Shown in pieces: positions 8,598-18,000 of a stretch of 64,000 nucleotides of DNA. Origin of the DNA: Neoluteolibacter marinus (GTDB taxonomy: Bacteria; Verrucomicrobiota; Verrucomicrobiia; Verrucomicrobiales; Akkermansiaceae); assembly GCF_014904755.1 (NCBI RefSeq), contig NZ_JACZFQ010000048.1, positions 1 to 64,000 on the forward strand, written 5' to 3'. Every line of letters begins with the position of its first letter. Positions within the stretch are counted from its first letter, which is position 1. The notes beneath the pieces are model-generated. The model was not told the origin of the DNA and did no database searches. It saw nothing but the letters and a program-made list of their open reading frames with translations. Position numbers and translations under genes: made by a program.

Positions 8598-11500
8598 ATG
8601 AAGACAACCCAATCCCGCATCGATTCTTACCCGGCCACCCGGATGTTCAAAAGGACGTCCCTGATTGCCGCACTCATCGCCACCGCCCATTCAACCGCCT
8701 ACGCGGCCGGAGTTTGGGATGGCGGCATCGGAAAGTTCGAAGAACCCACCAACTGGGACAACGACACGGTCCCGGTCGGCATCAACACCAACGTCAGCAA
8801 CGGCGGCACGATCCTGTTCGATGCCACGACCGGCGCCCGGACTACCAACGACATCCTCGCCGGCACGGTCGCCGGTACCGGGACCTGGACCATGTCCGGC
8901 GGCACCCTGTCGATGGTCGGCGGCTGGATGCGTCTGGGCACCGTCGCCGGTGGGTTCGGCACCTTCAACCTGAGCGGCGGCACCCTGAACACGGTCGGCC
9001 AGAAGAACATCGGGGAAGCCCCGGGTGGCACCGGCGTGGTCAACATGAGTGGAACCGGCAACTGGACCAACGCCGGCGGCGACTCGATCGCGATCGGTGG
9101 CCGGAGCAGCGCCGCGGCGGCCGGCAACGGCACGCTCAACATGTCCGGGGACGCCATCATCAACAACAATACCGAATTCCGGATTGGTACCGGCACCGGC
9201 AGCATCGGTACCGCGATCATGAACGGCGGCACCATCAACAATGCCGGCTGGTTCGTGGTCGGCCGCTCGAGCGGCACCGGCTCGCTCACCATGACCGCGG
9301 GAGCGATCAACAAAACCGGTGGCGGCGACTTCATTGTCGGCAGTCTCAGCGGCCAAGGGACCGTCAACCACTCCGGCGGCACGATCAGCACCAACGGCGC
9401 GCGGACCTTGCTCGGGGAGGGCACCGGCAGCAACGTCTACAACCTCTCGGGCACGGGGGTCGCGAACTTCAGCCAGCTGACCCTCAGCTTCGCTGGCACC
9501 GCCAATGGCACCTTCAACCTCAACGGCAACACCACCAACCGCGGTGAGTTGACCGCGACCACCATCAACAAGCTCGGAACCGGCACGGGGATCTTCAATT
9601 TCAACGGAGGGCGCCTCAAGGCCGGGGCCGCCAATGCCACCTTCATGCAGGGGCTCAACCGTGCGAACGTCCGAAATGAGGGAGCCCTAATCAACTCCAA
9701 CACCTTCAACATCGCGATCGCCCAAAACCTCCTTCACTCCGACATCGGCGGTGACGCGGCCGTGGACGGCGGATTGACGAAGAGTGGCACCGGCGACTTG
9801 ACTCTCGCCGGCGCGAATACCTTCACCGGCGACACGGTGATCACCGAGGGTACGCTTACCCTCAACAACGCCAACGCCTTGGGCGGCAGCGCGCTGAACT
9901 ACAACAACCAGGGTGGCACCCTGAGCTTCGGCACCCTGACCGCCGCGACCTTCGGCGGCCTGAAGGGCTCGCAGAACCTGGCGCTCACCAACGTGACCCC
10001 CGCCGCGGTCACCCTGACGCTCGGCAACAACAACGCCAACAACACCTACGCCGGCGTCCTGTCCGGCGGCGGTTCGCTGGTGAAGATTGGCACCGGCGTC
10101 CAGACCCTGACCGGCAGCAACACCTACACGGGTACCACCTCCATCAACGCGGGGGCGATTTCGGTCAACGACATCACCAATCTCCCGAACTCGGGCACCG
10201 GCACCACGGTGGCGGCCGGAGCGGTGCTCGCGGCGCCGACCACCACCGACATCGCCGCCTTCCGCGCGAGCCTCGGCAACGTCACCTTCAACGCCGGTTC
10301 CTTCATCGGCGTCGACACCAGCGCGGGTGACTTCACCTATGCCGGCAATATCGGTGACACGGCATACGCCAACAACCCCGGCTTCGCCAAGGTCGGCACC
10401 AACAACCTGACCCTCACCGGCAACAACACCTACACCGGCGGCACCCGCGTCAGCGGCGGCACCCTCATCGTGGGCAGCGCCAACGCCCTCGGCGCGGCCG
10501 GCAACTCGCTGACCACCGGCGTCGGCGGCACCTACGACTTCAACGGCTTCGCCGTCACCCAGGACAGCCTCATCCTGTCCGGCGGGGTGGTGAACAGCAC
10601 CAACGGCGCCTCGGCGCTGTCGCTGTCCAGCACCGCCAACGCCATCAACGTCACCGGCACCTACGCCTTCGCCAACACCGCGGTGACCGCCAACGTGCCG
10701 ATCAACCTGACCGGCGCCACCGGCGGCCACATCGTCAAGTCGACCACCTTCGGCAATCCGGTCATCGCCGGCGACATCAACCTCGGTGGCCAGAACCGCA
10801 CCATCGCCCTCGCCGACACCGGCGGGGACGCCTTCCCGGAAATGACCCTCAGCGGGGTCATCAGCAACGGCAGCCTGACCCTCGACAACACCCTCAACGG
10901 CATCAGCGCCCAGGAATGGGGATCGCTCTCGCTGACCGGTGCCAACACCTACGGCGGCGCGACCAACATCACCTACGGTCGCCTCGAGATCACCAACGCC
11001 GATTCTCTGGGATCTTCGGCCACCGGCACCAATATCGGCCCCAACGGCACCCTCGCCCTCGGCGGATCCGGCCAGGTCATCAACCCCGGCATCACCGTCG
11101 CGGAACCGCTGTCCATCAACCGCACCGTCGCCGGCACCTACGGGCTGATCGCGGTCCAGAGCACCAGCGGCAACAACTTCCTGACCGGCGACATCAGCCT
11201 CGATGCGACGGCCGAGTTCAACGTTACCGGCGGTGCCCTCGACCTCAGCGGCGTGATCTCCGAAACCGACGCCTCCGGCCTGACCAAGAGCGGCGGCGCG
11301 GTGATGTCGCTCTCCGCGGCCAACACCTACACCGGTGAAACCCTGGTCACCGGCGGCGAGCTGCTGCTCTACAACGACAACGCCCTTGGCGACACCCTCA
11401 ACGGGGCGCGCGTCACCGGTGGACGGATCGCCCTCGGCGGTGCCGTGACCATCACCGACGAGTTCGCCACGATCAACGGCAACGGCGGCAACCTCGGCGG

Positions 11501-13262
11501 CGCCATCCAGGCCGCCGCCTTCAGCGAGGCCACCTGGGCCGGCGACATCATCCTCGGCAGCGTCGACGCCGCCGCGGTCCGGATCGGCGCCCAGGACGGC
11601 GGCATCCTGAATGTCGAAGGCGTGATCCAGAATGGCACCGGGGCCCTCCTCGATGTCAGCGGCCTGGCCGGCACCGGCACGGTCGTGTTGAAAGCCACCA
11701 ACACCTACAACGGGGCGACCAACGTGATCCGCGGCAACCTCGTCGTCGACGGCGGCAGCATCACCTCCGGTGCCGCGGTCGGCGTCGGTGGCAACGGCGG
11801 CGGGGAACAGACTTCCTGCACCGTCCAGAACGGCGGCTCGATCTTCGCCGATACCCTGGTGATCGCCCCGAACAACGTGCCGCAGAACGGCAACTGGTTC
11901 CAAAGCGACGGCCTGGTCAGCACCAAGGCCTGGTTCATCATCGGCTCCGACGGCACCGGCACCGCCAACGGCGTGATGACCGGCGGCACCCTCGACGTGA
12001 AGACGGTGGCGGCCCCCGAGGGCCAGTCGTTCGAAATCGGGACCTTCGGCGCGGTGTCCGGCACCTTCACGATGAGCGGATCCTCGGCGGTGAACCTGCA
12101 GAACAACGCCTTCGTCGTCCTCGGCGCCCAGGCCAACTCGGGCACCAACACCTTCAACCAGGACGGCGGCACGGTGACCTACTACACCGATGGTGGCACG
12201 ACCCTCGGGGGCAACCGGATGCTGATCCTCGGCGCGGGCACCTCGACGGCGAACTGCACCTACAACCTCAACGGCGGCACCTTGACCGTCCCCGGGGTCA
12301 CCCGCGAAAGCACCGGCGGCTCCGGCAGCGGCGTGCTCAACTTCAACGGTGGCCTGCTGGTCCCGACCGGCAGCTCGGCGACCTTCGTCACCGCCCTGAC
12401 CCGCGCCAACGTGCGTGACGGCGGCGCGATGATCGACACCGCCGGCTTCGACGTGACGATCACCCAGGCCCTGGAACACTCCGACGTCGATGGCGACGCC
12501 GCGGTCGACGGCGGCCTCACCAAGCTGGGTGCGGGCACACTGGTCCTGACCGCCGACAACACCTACACCGGCGACACCGTCATCGACCAGGGCACGCTCT
12601 CGCTGCAGTCGGCGATCGCCTTGGACGACCTGTCCTCGCTGCGGATGGACTCCGGCGCGCTCCTGAACCTGGATCACGCGGGAATGGAAGCGGTCTACCG
12701 CTTCTACGTGGATGACGTGCCGCTCGCGGCCGGCACCTATGTCGCATCCGGCACCGAGACCGGCGGCCAGATCGGCAGCACGCTGATCACCGGCACCGGC
12801 GCCCTGGTGGTCGCCAACGACGGTACCTCGACCCCGTTCGAGGACTGGGCGACCACCACCAAGGGCCTGGCGGGTGCCGCCGCGCTGCCGGGGGCCGATC
12901 CTGACAACGACAAGCTGGAAAACCTGCTCGAGTTCATCCTCGGCGGCGAACCGAACCCCGCCAACCCGGGCTCCAACAACCTCGGTGGTCTTGCCGCCAC
13001 GGTTGAGGCCAGCGGCGGCAACCACGTGTTCTCCTTCCGCCGTTCGCAGATCTCGGCCACCCAGCCCGGTCTGACCATCGTCTATGAATACAGCACCGGC
13101 CTTGGCGTCTTCAACCCCGCCACCGATGTCGGAACGGTCAGTGCTCCGTTCGTCGACTTCTACGGACCGGGTATCGACAAGATCGAGGTGACCATCCCCG
13201 ACACGGTCGCCGATCCCAACGGCAGCCTGTTCGTCCGGATGAACGCGACGCTCGCCGAATAA
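8598..13262 (+). CDS. Secreted autotransporter-associated beta-strand repeat (PATR) protein 2
   Basis: A giant repeat protein of 1554 residues from this ATG; the inner ATG at 8643 (MFKRTSLIAALIATAHSTAYA) gives a tidier signal peptide and may be the true start. Residues about 40-350 contain short G-G-T-L / T-M-S-G-G turns typical of a beta-helix. PATR units follow (LTKSGTGDLTLAGANTFTG, LVKIGTGVQTLTGSNTYTG, and others). The block 'GLTKxGxGxLxLxxxNTYTGDT' recurs after HSDxxGDAAVDG twice (near 9740 and 12480), showing internal duplication. The C-terminus carries FEDWA, an acidic DPDNDKLENLLEFILGG segment and a final SLFVRMNATLAE beta tail, as in the other PATR proteins here. No barrel or sortase motif is visible. 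Expected location is the cell surface or outside the cell. It lies downstream of halogenase 1 and ends at a strong terminator. Confidence 0.8.
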   Translation: MKTTQSRIDSYPATRMFKRTSLIAALIATAHSTAYAAGVWDGGIGKFEEPTNWDNDTVPVGINTNVSNGGTILFDATTGARTTNDILAGTVAGTGTWTMSGGTLSMVGGWMRLGTVAGGFGTFNLSGGTLNTVGQKNIGEAPGGTGVVNMSGTGNWTNAGGDSIAIGGRSSAAAAGNGTLNMSGDAIINNNTEFRIGTGTGSIGTAIMNGGTINNAGWFVVGRSSGTGSLTMTAGAINKTGGGDFIVGSLSGQGTVNHSGGTISTNGARTLLGEGTGSNVYNLSGTGVANFSQLTLSFAGTANGTFNLNGNTTNRGELTATTINKLGTGTGIFNFNGGRLKAGAANATFMQGLNRANVRNEGALINSNTFNIAIAQNLLHSDIGGDAAVDGGLTKSGTGDLTLAGANTFTGDTVITEGTLTLNNANALGGSALNYNNQGGTLSFGTLTAATFGGLKGSQNLALTNVTPAAVTLTLGNNNANNTYAGVLSGGGSLVKIGTGVQTLTGSNTYTGTTSINAGAISVNDITNLPNSGTGTTVAAGAVLAAPTTTDIAAFRASLGNVTFNAGSFIGVDTSAGDFTYAGNIGDTAYANNPGFAKVGTNNLTLTGNNTYTGGTRVSGGTLIVGSANALGAAGNSLTTGVGGTYDFNGFAVTQDSLILSGGVVNSTNGASALSLSSTANAINVTGTYAFANTAVTANVPINLTGATGGHIVKSTTFGNPVIAGDINLGGQNRTIALADTGGDAFPEMTLSGVISNGSLTLDNTLNGISAQEWGSLSLTGANTYGGATNITYGRLEITNADSLGSSATGTNIGPNGTLALGGSGQVINPGITVAEPLSINRTVAGTYGLIAVQSTSGNNFLTGDISLDATAEFNVTGGALDLSGVISETDASGLTKSGGAVMSLSAANTYTGETLVTGGELLLYNDNALGDTLNGARVTGGRIALGGAVTITDEFATINGNGGNLGGAIQAAAFSEATWAGDIILGSVDAAAVRIGAQDGGILNVEGVIQNGTGALLDVSGLAGTGTVVLKATNTYNGATNVIRGNLVVDGGSITSGAAVGVGGNGGGEQTSCTVQNGGSIFADTLVIAPNNVPQNGNWFQSDGLVSTKAWFIIGSDGTGTANGVMTGGTLDVKTVAAPEGQSFEIGTFGAVSGTFTMSGSSAVNLQNNAFVVLGAQANSGTNTFNQDGGTVTYYTDGGTTLGGNRMLILGAGTSTANCTYNLNGGTLTVPGVTRESTGGSGSGVLNFNGGLLVPTGSSATFVTALTRANVRDGGAMIDTAGFDVTITQALEHSDVDGDAAVDGGLTKLGAGTLVLTADNTYTGDTVIDQGTLSLQSAIALDDLSSLRMDSGALLNLDHAGMEAVYRFYVDDVPLAAGTYVASGTETGGQIGSTLITGTGALVVANDGTSTPFEDWATTTKGLAGAAALPGADPDNDKLENLLEFILGGEPNPANPGSNNLGGLAATVEASGGNHVFSFRRSQISATQPGLTIVYEYSTGLGVFNPATDVGTVSAPFVDFYGPGIDKIEVTIPDTVADPNGSLFVRMNATLAE

Positions 13263-13279
13263 TCCGGGTTCTCACCGGT

Positions 13280-13315
13280 CCGCGCCTCCTTCACGGGAGG
13301 CGCGGATTTTTTTTG
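13280..13315 (+). terminator. Strong rho-independent terminator of PATR protein 2
   Basis: A perfect 11-bp GC stem (arms 13280-13290 and 13297-13307) with a 6-base loop is followed by eight T (13308-13315), 17 bp after the stop. It separates this gene from the convergent halogenase 2 gene. Confidence 0.92.
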
Positions 13316-13372
13316 CCCGCGGGCTGGCCGGAGGAAATCCCACCGGCCAGCCGCATCAGGTGTCCGGGCAGA

Positions 13373-14878
13373 TCACCCGCGCTTGGCCTGGATCTCGTCG
13401 TTCCACTGCCAGCCGGGATGGCGGACGTAGTAGAGGGACTCCTTCACATCGATCCCCTGCTTGGCCTTCGCGATGTTCGCGGTCCGGTGGCGCTCCCAGA
13501 TGGCCTTCTCCTCCGGCGTCACCCGGTGCGGTTTGTTGTGCGGGGCCTTGTTGCCGACGAGCATCACCAGGTAGCCCTCGACCCCGAAGTCACTCAGGTT
13601 CGAAGGCATCCGGTAGCGGCAGAATCCGGTCGGGCCGTTCTCGCGGTAAAACTCCAGCAGGTCCTGGATCCCCGAGAGGTCCGTCTCCTCGCGGCAGCGC
13701 TTCCAGAACGGCGTCTGCTCGACGGTGTTGAGCTGGTAGTGGAGCCCGAGGAAGTCGCGGATCTCATGCCAATTCTTCGACGCCTGCTCGTTGTAGAGCG
13801 CGATCATCGACGGGGTCGGCTCGAGTTCCGTCTGCAACAGGAAGTCCACCATGGTCCGCGTGTGGCCGCAGACGACCATGAGGGCGGTGGCCTCCAGGGG
13901 CTCCACGAAGCCGCCCGAATTGCCGATCGCCACCACGTTGTCCACCCACATCCGCCGGTAGCAGCCGCTGCGGAACTTCACCACCCGCGGGGACTCCGGC
14001 ACCTTGGGGTTCTTGCGGCGGAACTCTTCCACCGCCTCGTCATCGGAGGTCAGCTCCGAACAATAGACGTAGCCCCGGTTGATGTGACGCTCGTGTTCGA
14101 TCTGCCAGCACCAGCCGGCATCCATGGTCTGCGCCGTGGTGTAGGGCAGGATCGGTTCCTCACCCCGCTCCCAGCCGCCGACGACCGCGCGGTCGCAGAA
14201 CAAGGTCTTGCCGAAGCTGTCGAAGGGCTCTTCCAGCGCCTTGCCTAACAGCTCGCTGCGGAAGCCGCTGGCATCCACGAAAAAGTCGGCCTCCAGGCGC
14301 CGCCCGTCCTCGAGCATCACGGCGGCGATTCCCGCCTCCGCCCGCTCGGCACCGGTCACCTTGCCGTCGACGATCTCAACGCCGGCCTCCATCGCCACCT
14401 TCTCGAGGGTGGAGACGAGCTTCTCGTTCTCCATGTGGAAGGCATGCCACGGCTGGATGTCCGGCGCGCCGTTGGCCTGGCGGGCGAAGGCCTTGCCCTC
14501 GCGCATCAGCGCCGCCGGCAGGTCGACGTTGGAAAACTCATCGTCGCAGAAGTAGCCGTTCGGCCGCGGCAAGTCGCCCCACTGCAGATCCATCTGCGGC
14601 GAGAAGGTGTAATCGAAGCGCCCGCGCGGCCCCCACTCGAAGCGGATGCCCAGCTTCCAGGTCGGCTCGGCCAGTTCGTAGAAATGCCGCCGGCTGATCC
14701 GGAGGTAGTCGAAGAGGTGGCCGACGAAGTTGGGCGTGGTTCCCTCGCCGACCCCGATCACCCCGAGGGCCGGGTCGCGGACGATCCGCACGTTCAAGCG
14801 CGGGATCTTGATCTTGAGGGAAACGGCGGCGATGAGCCCGGCACTGCCGGACCCGAGGACAAGGACGTCTTGAATCAT
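13373..14878 (-). CDS. FAD-dependent tryptophan-halogenase family protein 2
   Basis: A 501-residue homologue of the protein at 6597, clearly related along its length. The start MIQDVLVLGSGSAG puts the FAD-binding GSGSAG at 9-14, as the family requires; the 13-residue extension to 14917 is unlikely. Other landmarks are GVGEGTTP (42-49), K75 in WKLGIRF at the catalytic lysine position, W256-C-W-Q-I260, and EPLEATA with E329 at the catalytic glutamate position. It shares the unusual ATA in place of STG and an acidic residue after WCWQI. The two therefore form a subfamily and are not copies of classical indole halogenases. It lies downstream of PATR protein 3 on the same strand, but a strong terminator separates them, so it probably has its own promoter. 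Electron supply (a flavin reductase) is not encoded nearby. Confidence 0.8.
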   Translation of the reverse strand: MIQDVLVLGSGSAGLIAAVSLKIKIPRLNVRIVRDPALGVIGVGEGTTPNFVGHLFDYLRISRRHFYELAEPTWKLGIRFEWGPRGRFDYTFSPQMDLQWGDLPRPNGYFCDDEFSNVDLPAALMREGKAFARQANGAPDIQPWHAFHMENEKLVSTLEKVAMEAGVEIVDGKVTGAERAEAGIAAVMLEDGRRLEADFFVDASGFRSELLGKALEEPFDSFGKTLFCDRAVVGGWERGEEPILPYTTAQTMDAGWCWQIEHERHINRGYVYCSELTSDDEAVEEFRRKNPKVPESPRVVKFRSGCYRRMWVDNVVAIGNSGGFVEPLEATALMVVCGHTRTMVDFLLQTELEPTPSMIALYNEQASKNWHEIRDFLGLHYQLNTVEQTPFWKRCREETDLSGIQDLLEFYRENGPTGFCRYRMPSNLSDFGVEGYLVMLVGNKAPHNKPHRVTPEEKAIWERHRTANIAKAKQGIDVKESLYYVRHPGWQWNDEIQAKRG

Positions 14879-14959
14879 GAAATTGGGGTTTTGGAGACGA
14901 GCCGGCACTCTAACCACCAGAGTGCCGTCCGGCTAGGAATCGTGTGCGGTTGACGGGAA

Positions 14960-14996
14960 AAAGCCCCGGCCGCACAGGGCGACCGGGGCTTTGGAG
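14960..14996 (-). terminator. Strong rho-independent terminator of PATR protein 3
   Basis: Perfect 10-bp arms AAAGCCCCGG (14960-14969) and CCGGGGCTTT (14983-14992). Read on the minus strand, the stem is followed by a T-run at 14958-14962. It lies about 35 bp past the stop of the leftward PATR protein 3 gene and before halogenase 2. Confidence 0.88.
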
Positions 14997-15025
14997 TTCA
15001 TCTCGAACCGGGTGCCTCAGGGCAC

Positions 15026-18000
15026 TCAGTCGACCTTCACGCGGAGGAAGCCCTTCGAAGGCAGGCCTTCGGAAGCATCCAGGCGGAAGGTGTGGTATTC
15101 CCAATCGGTGCCGGTCAGGTCGGGGAGACCTGTCGCGGCGGGCGCGGTGTCGGAAACCGAAACCGAGCTCACGGCGGCGGCCGGGAAGACCAGATCCAGG
15201 GAACCTTCGATGGTGTAGGTGAGGCCATCCTGGGTCGCGGTCTGCGTGCCGTTCGCGCCTGCCCCGAAGGTGGCTCCGTCACGGACAGCGGCCACCAGGG
15301 TCAACTCGTCGCCGGCCGGCGCGGTGGTGTCCTGGGCGATGACCGCGGTCAGGCCGTTGTTCGACGGATCGTCCGCATCGCCGTTGAGGGCGAACTCGAG
15401 CGAGTTTGGCGCGCCGTCACCATCCGGATCCCCGTCCTTGCCGATGACCTGCGGGTCGGTCGACACCGGATAGAAGCCTTCGATCCACGGCCAGTACGGA
15501 TCCGAGTTGGTGATCGTGATCTCGGAGTTCGCGCCGGTTCCGTAATCGATCGACCAGCCGGCCGGCAATGCCCCGCCGTTGAAGGTGACCGACGAGAAGG
15601 TCCCGGTGAGAGACCCCAGGTAAGTCGCCACCACGAAGCTGCTTCCCAGTGCCGGGCTCAGCTCGGTGATTTCCAGCGTCGATCCCGTGATCACGAGATC
15701 GCCTTCCGCCACCAACAAGTCGCTGAAGGCCCCGTCGATTTCGTATTCGTAGGTGCTACCGGCACTGAGCGTGGTGTTGACCGTTGAGAACGTTCCCGCC
15801 GAGTGTCCGGGGGCCAGGCTGGTGCCCGAGTTCACGACCAGGTCACCGGTCAGATAACCCGTGCCGCCGAGGGTGCCTTCAGCCACCGTGGTGGTTCCGG
15901 TGAAGCCGTTGAAACCATCCAGGGCAATGGCCCCCGGACCGACCTTGGTCAGGTCACCGGTACCATCGAAGCCTTGGGTGACCAGCAGGCGCTGGCCGCT
16001 GTCGTCGAGGGTCATGCCCCCGGCGCCGATCGTCGCGGTCTGGATGCCGCGCACGAATTCCCCGAAGGCGAACGGAGCCGCCTTGATGGTCCCGTCGTCC
16101 ACGGTCAGCGAGCTGGTCGCGCCGGCGTGGGGGTCGCAGACCACCCCGCGGGCGACGAGCAAGCCGCCGCCGGTCACCGACACCGTGCCGGTGTCATTGT
16201 CACGGGTGGCGATGTCGACCGAACCACCGAGGCAGTTGACGACACCGGTGCCACTCACGTTGAGGGCGCCGTTGCCATCTTCAGCCACGACGATGTTGCG
16301 GCCGAAGCGGATCGAGTTGAAGACACCGCCGGAGACATTGACCTCCGCGTCGGCGGTCCATGGCACCGCCGCGCCGGCGTCGGCGAGACGGCCGATGACC
16401 ACCCAGCCGTCGGCATTGAGTTCGCCGCCGGTCTGGTTCCAGATGACATTGCCCCGTTGGCCGATGTAGAAATCATCGCCATTCATGTTCATGGTGCCGC
16501 CCGACTGGGTCACATTCGTGGTCGTGTTCTCGTTGTCTCCCACGAACACGGTTCCCCAGGCGTTGAAGGTCCCGCCGGAGACGTTGATCGTCGCCAGGGC
16601 GCCGTTCCGGCCGAAGAAGGCGGTGTTGACATCCACGGTGCCGTTGTCCTCCAAATTGAAGAATCCGGTGGTGCCGCCGTTGTCGGCGACATTGAAGTCT
16701 CCGGTGACCTTGGTGAACGTCGCGTCATCCCTCACGTTGAGGGTGCCGGTACCGCTCCCGCCTTGACCTGCGGAGAACCAGCCGTCGCGGATGATGACCT
16801 GGCTGGTGCCCTCGAGCGTCATGGTTCCGGTCGAGCCGCCGTCGCCGAGGATGATCCGGCGCGGGGTGGTGAGCTTCGCGTTGCCCGTCAGGAGCAGCTC
16901 GTTGGTGATGCCGGTGTTTTCACCGACGTTGACGTCGCCGGTCGTGATGGTGGTGTCGTTGGTGAAGGTCACCTTGCCGCCATTGTTGATCTGCAACGCC
17001 GAGGTCGAGGTCAGCTGGGGACCCGCGGAACCGTCGAAGACCGTGTTGCCCCCGTAGTTCCGGTAGGTGCCCAGTCGGTTCTGGGCGCCCGAGAAGGTCA
17101 GGGTTCCGGCTCCTTGCTTGATCAGGACACCGTAGACCTTGAGGGTGCGGTCGATGTTTCCGCCAAGGCCGAGGTCATTGGCGGTATCGAGCGTGACCTC
17201 GCCGTCGAGGGTCATGCCGCGGTCGATGGTCGTCGCCGCGCCGGTGTACTGCAGCGTGCCGCCGTTCGCCAGGACGAGGTTCGAGGGCGCGCTCGTCGAC
17301 ATGCCGATCGAGCTGGCCACCCCGCCGTCGGCGAGGCTGTCAACCGAGAGGACGCCTTCCTCGATCCGGGTCACCCCGGTGTAAGTGTTGGCCATCCCGG
17401 TGATGGTCACCGGATTGGTCCCACGGGCGAAGAGGCCGGTGGGGCCGGTGATCACGCCACCCGTCGAGGTCAGCGTGTAGTTGAGGTTGCCGTTGGAAAT
17501 CTCGACCGATCCCGGCTCGACGTTGGAGCTGACCTCCACCGTTCCGCTTCCGGCGGCATTGTCGTTGAACAACACCACGCTCTTGTCCACATAGCTGGCT
17601 GCGGCGGGCGTGGGATTCGTCCAGTTGGAGGCCGTGCTCCAGCCGTTGTCGATATTGCCGTTCCACAGGAAGCTCTCGTAGGTGATGCCGGTGAGGTACA
17701 ACGAGCCGCCGGAATCCATCAGGGTCGCTGAGGTCACCCCTGCCGGCAGGCTGCCCAAAACGAAGCTCCCGACCCCGGTCTTGGAACCGTAGCTGAGAAG
17801 CAAGAGGTCCGCGCCCGATTGGATCGCGCTGCCGTCGACATTCACCGTCACGTCGCCGGCGAGGTCGACCGCGCCGGTCACGTCGATCAGGGAGTTCGTC
17901 GGGTTGAAACCCGCGACGTCACCCACATCGAAGCTGACCGACGAACCCGAGGCACCGAATGAAATGCTCGTGGAAACCAATTGGTCGCCGGCAAAGAGTG

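Noticed and set aside
9687-13025. Long minus-strand frame (over 1000 codons) opposite PATR protein 2
   Set aside because: Low-complexity Gly/Val/Ala/Asp translation mirroring the repeats of the real gene; no signal or family.
8598-13262. CRISPR-like or tandem DNA repeats inside the PATR genes
   Set aside because: The repetition is at protein level with variable spacing and diverged codons; no regular direct repeat with spacers.
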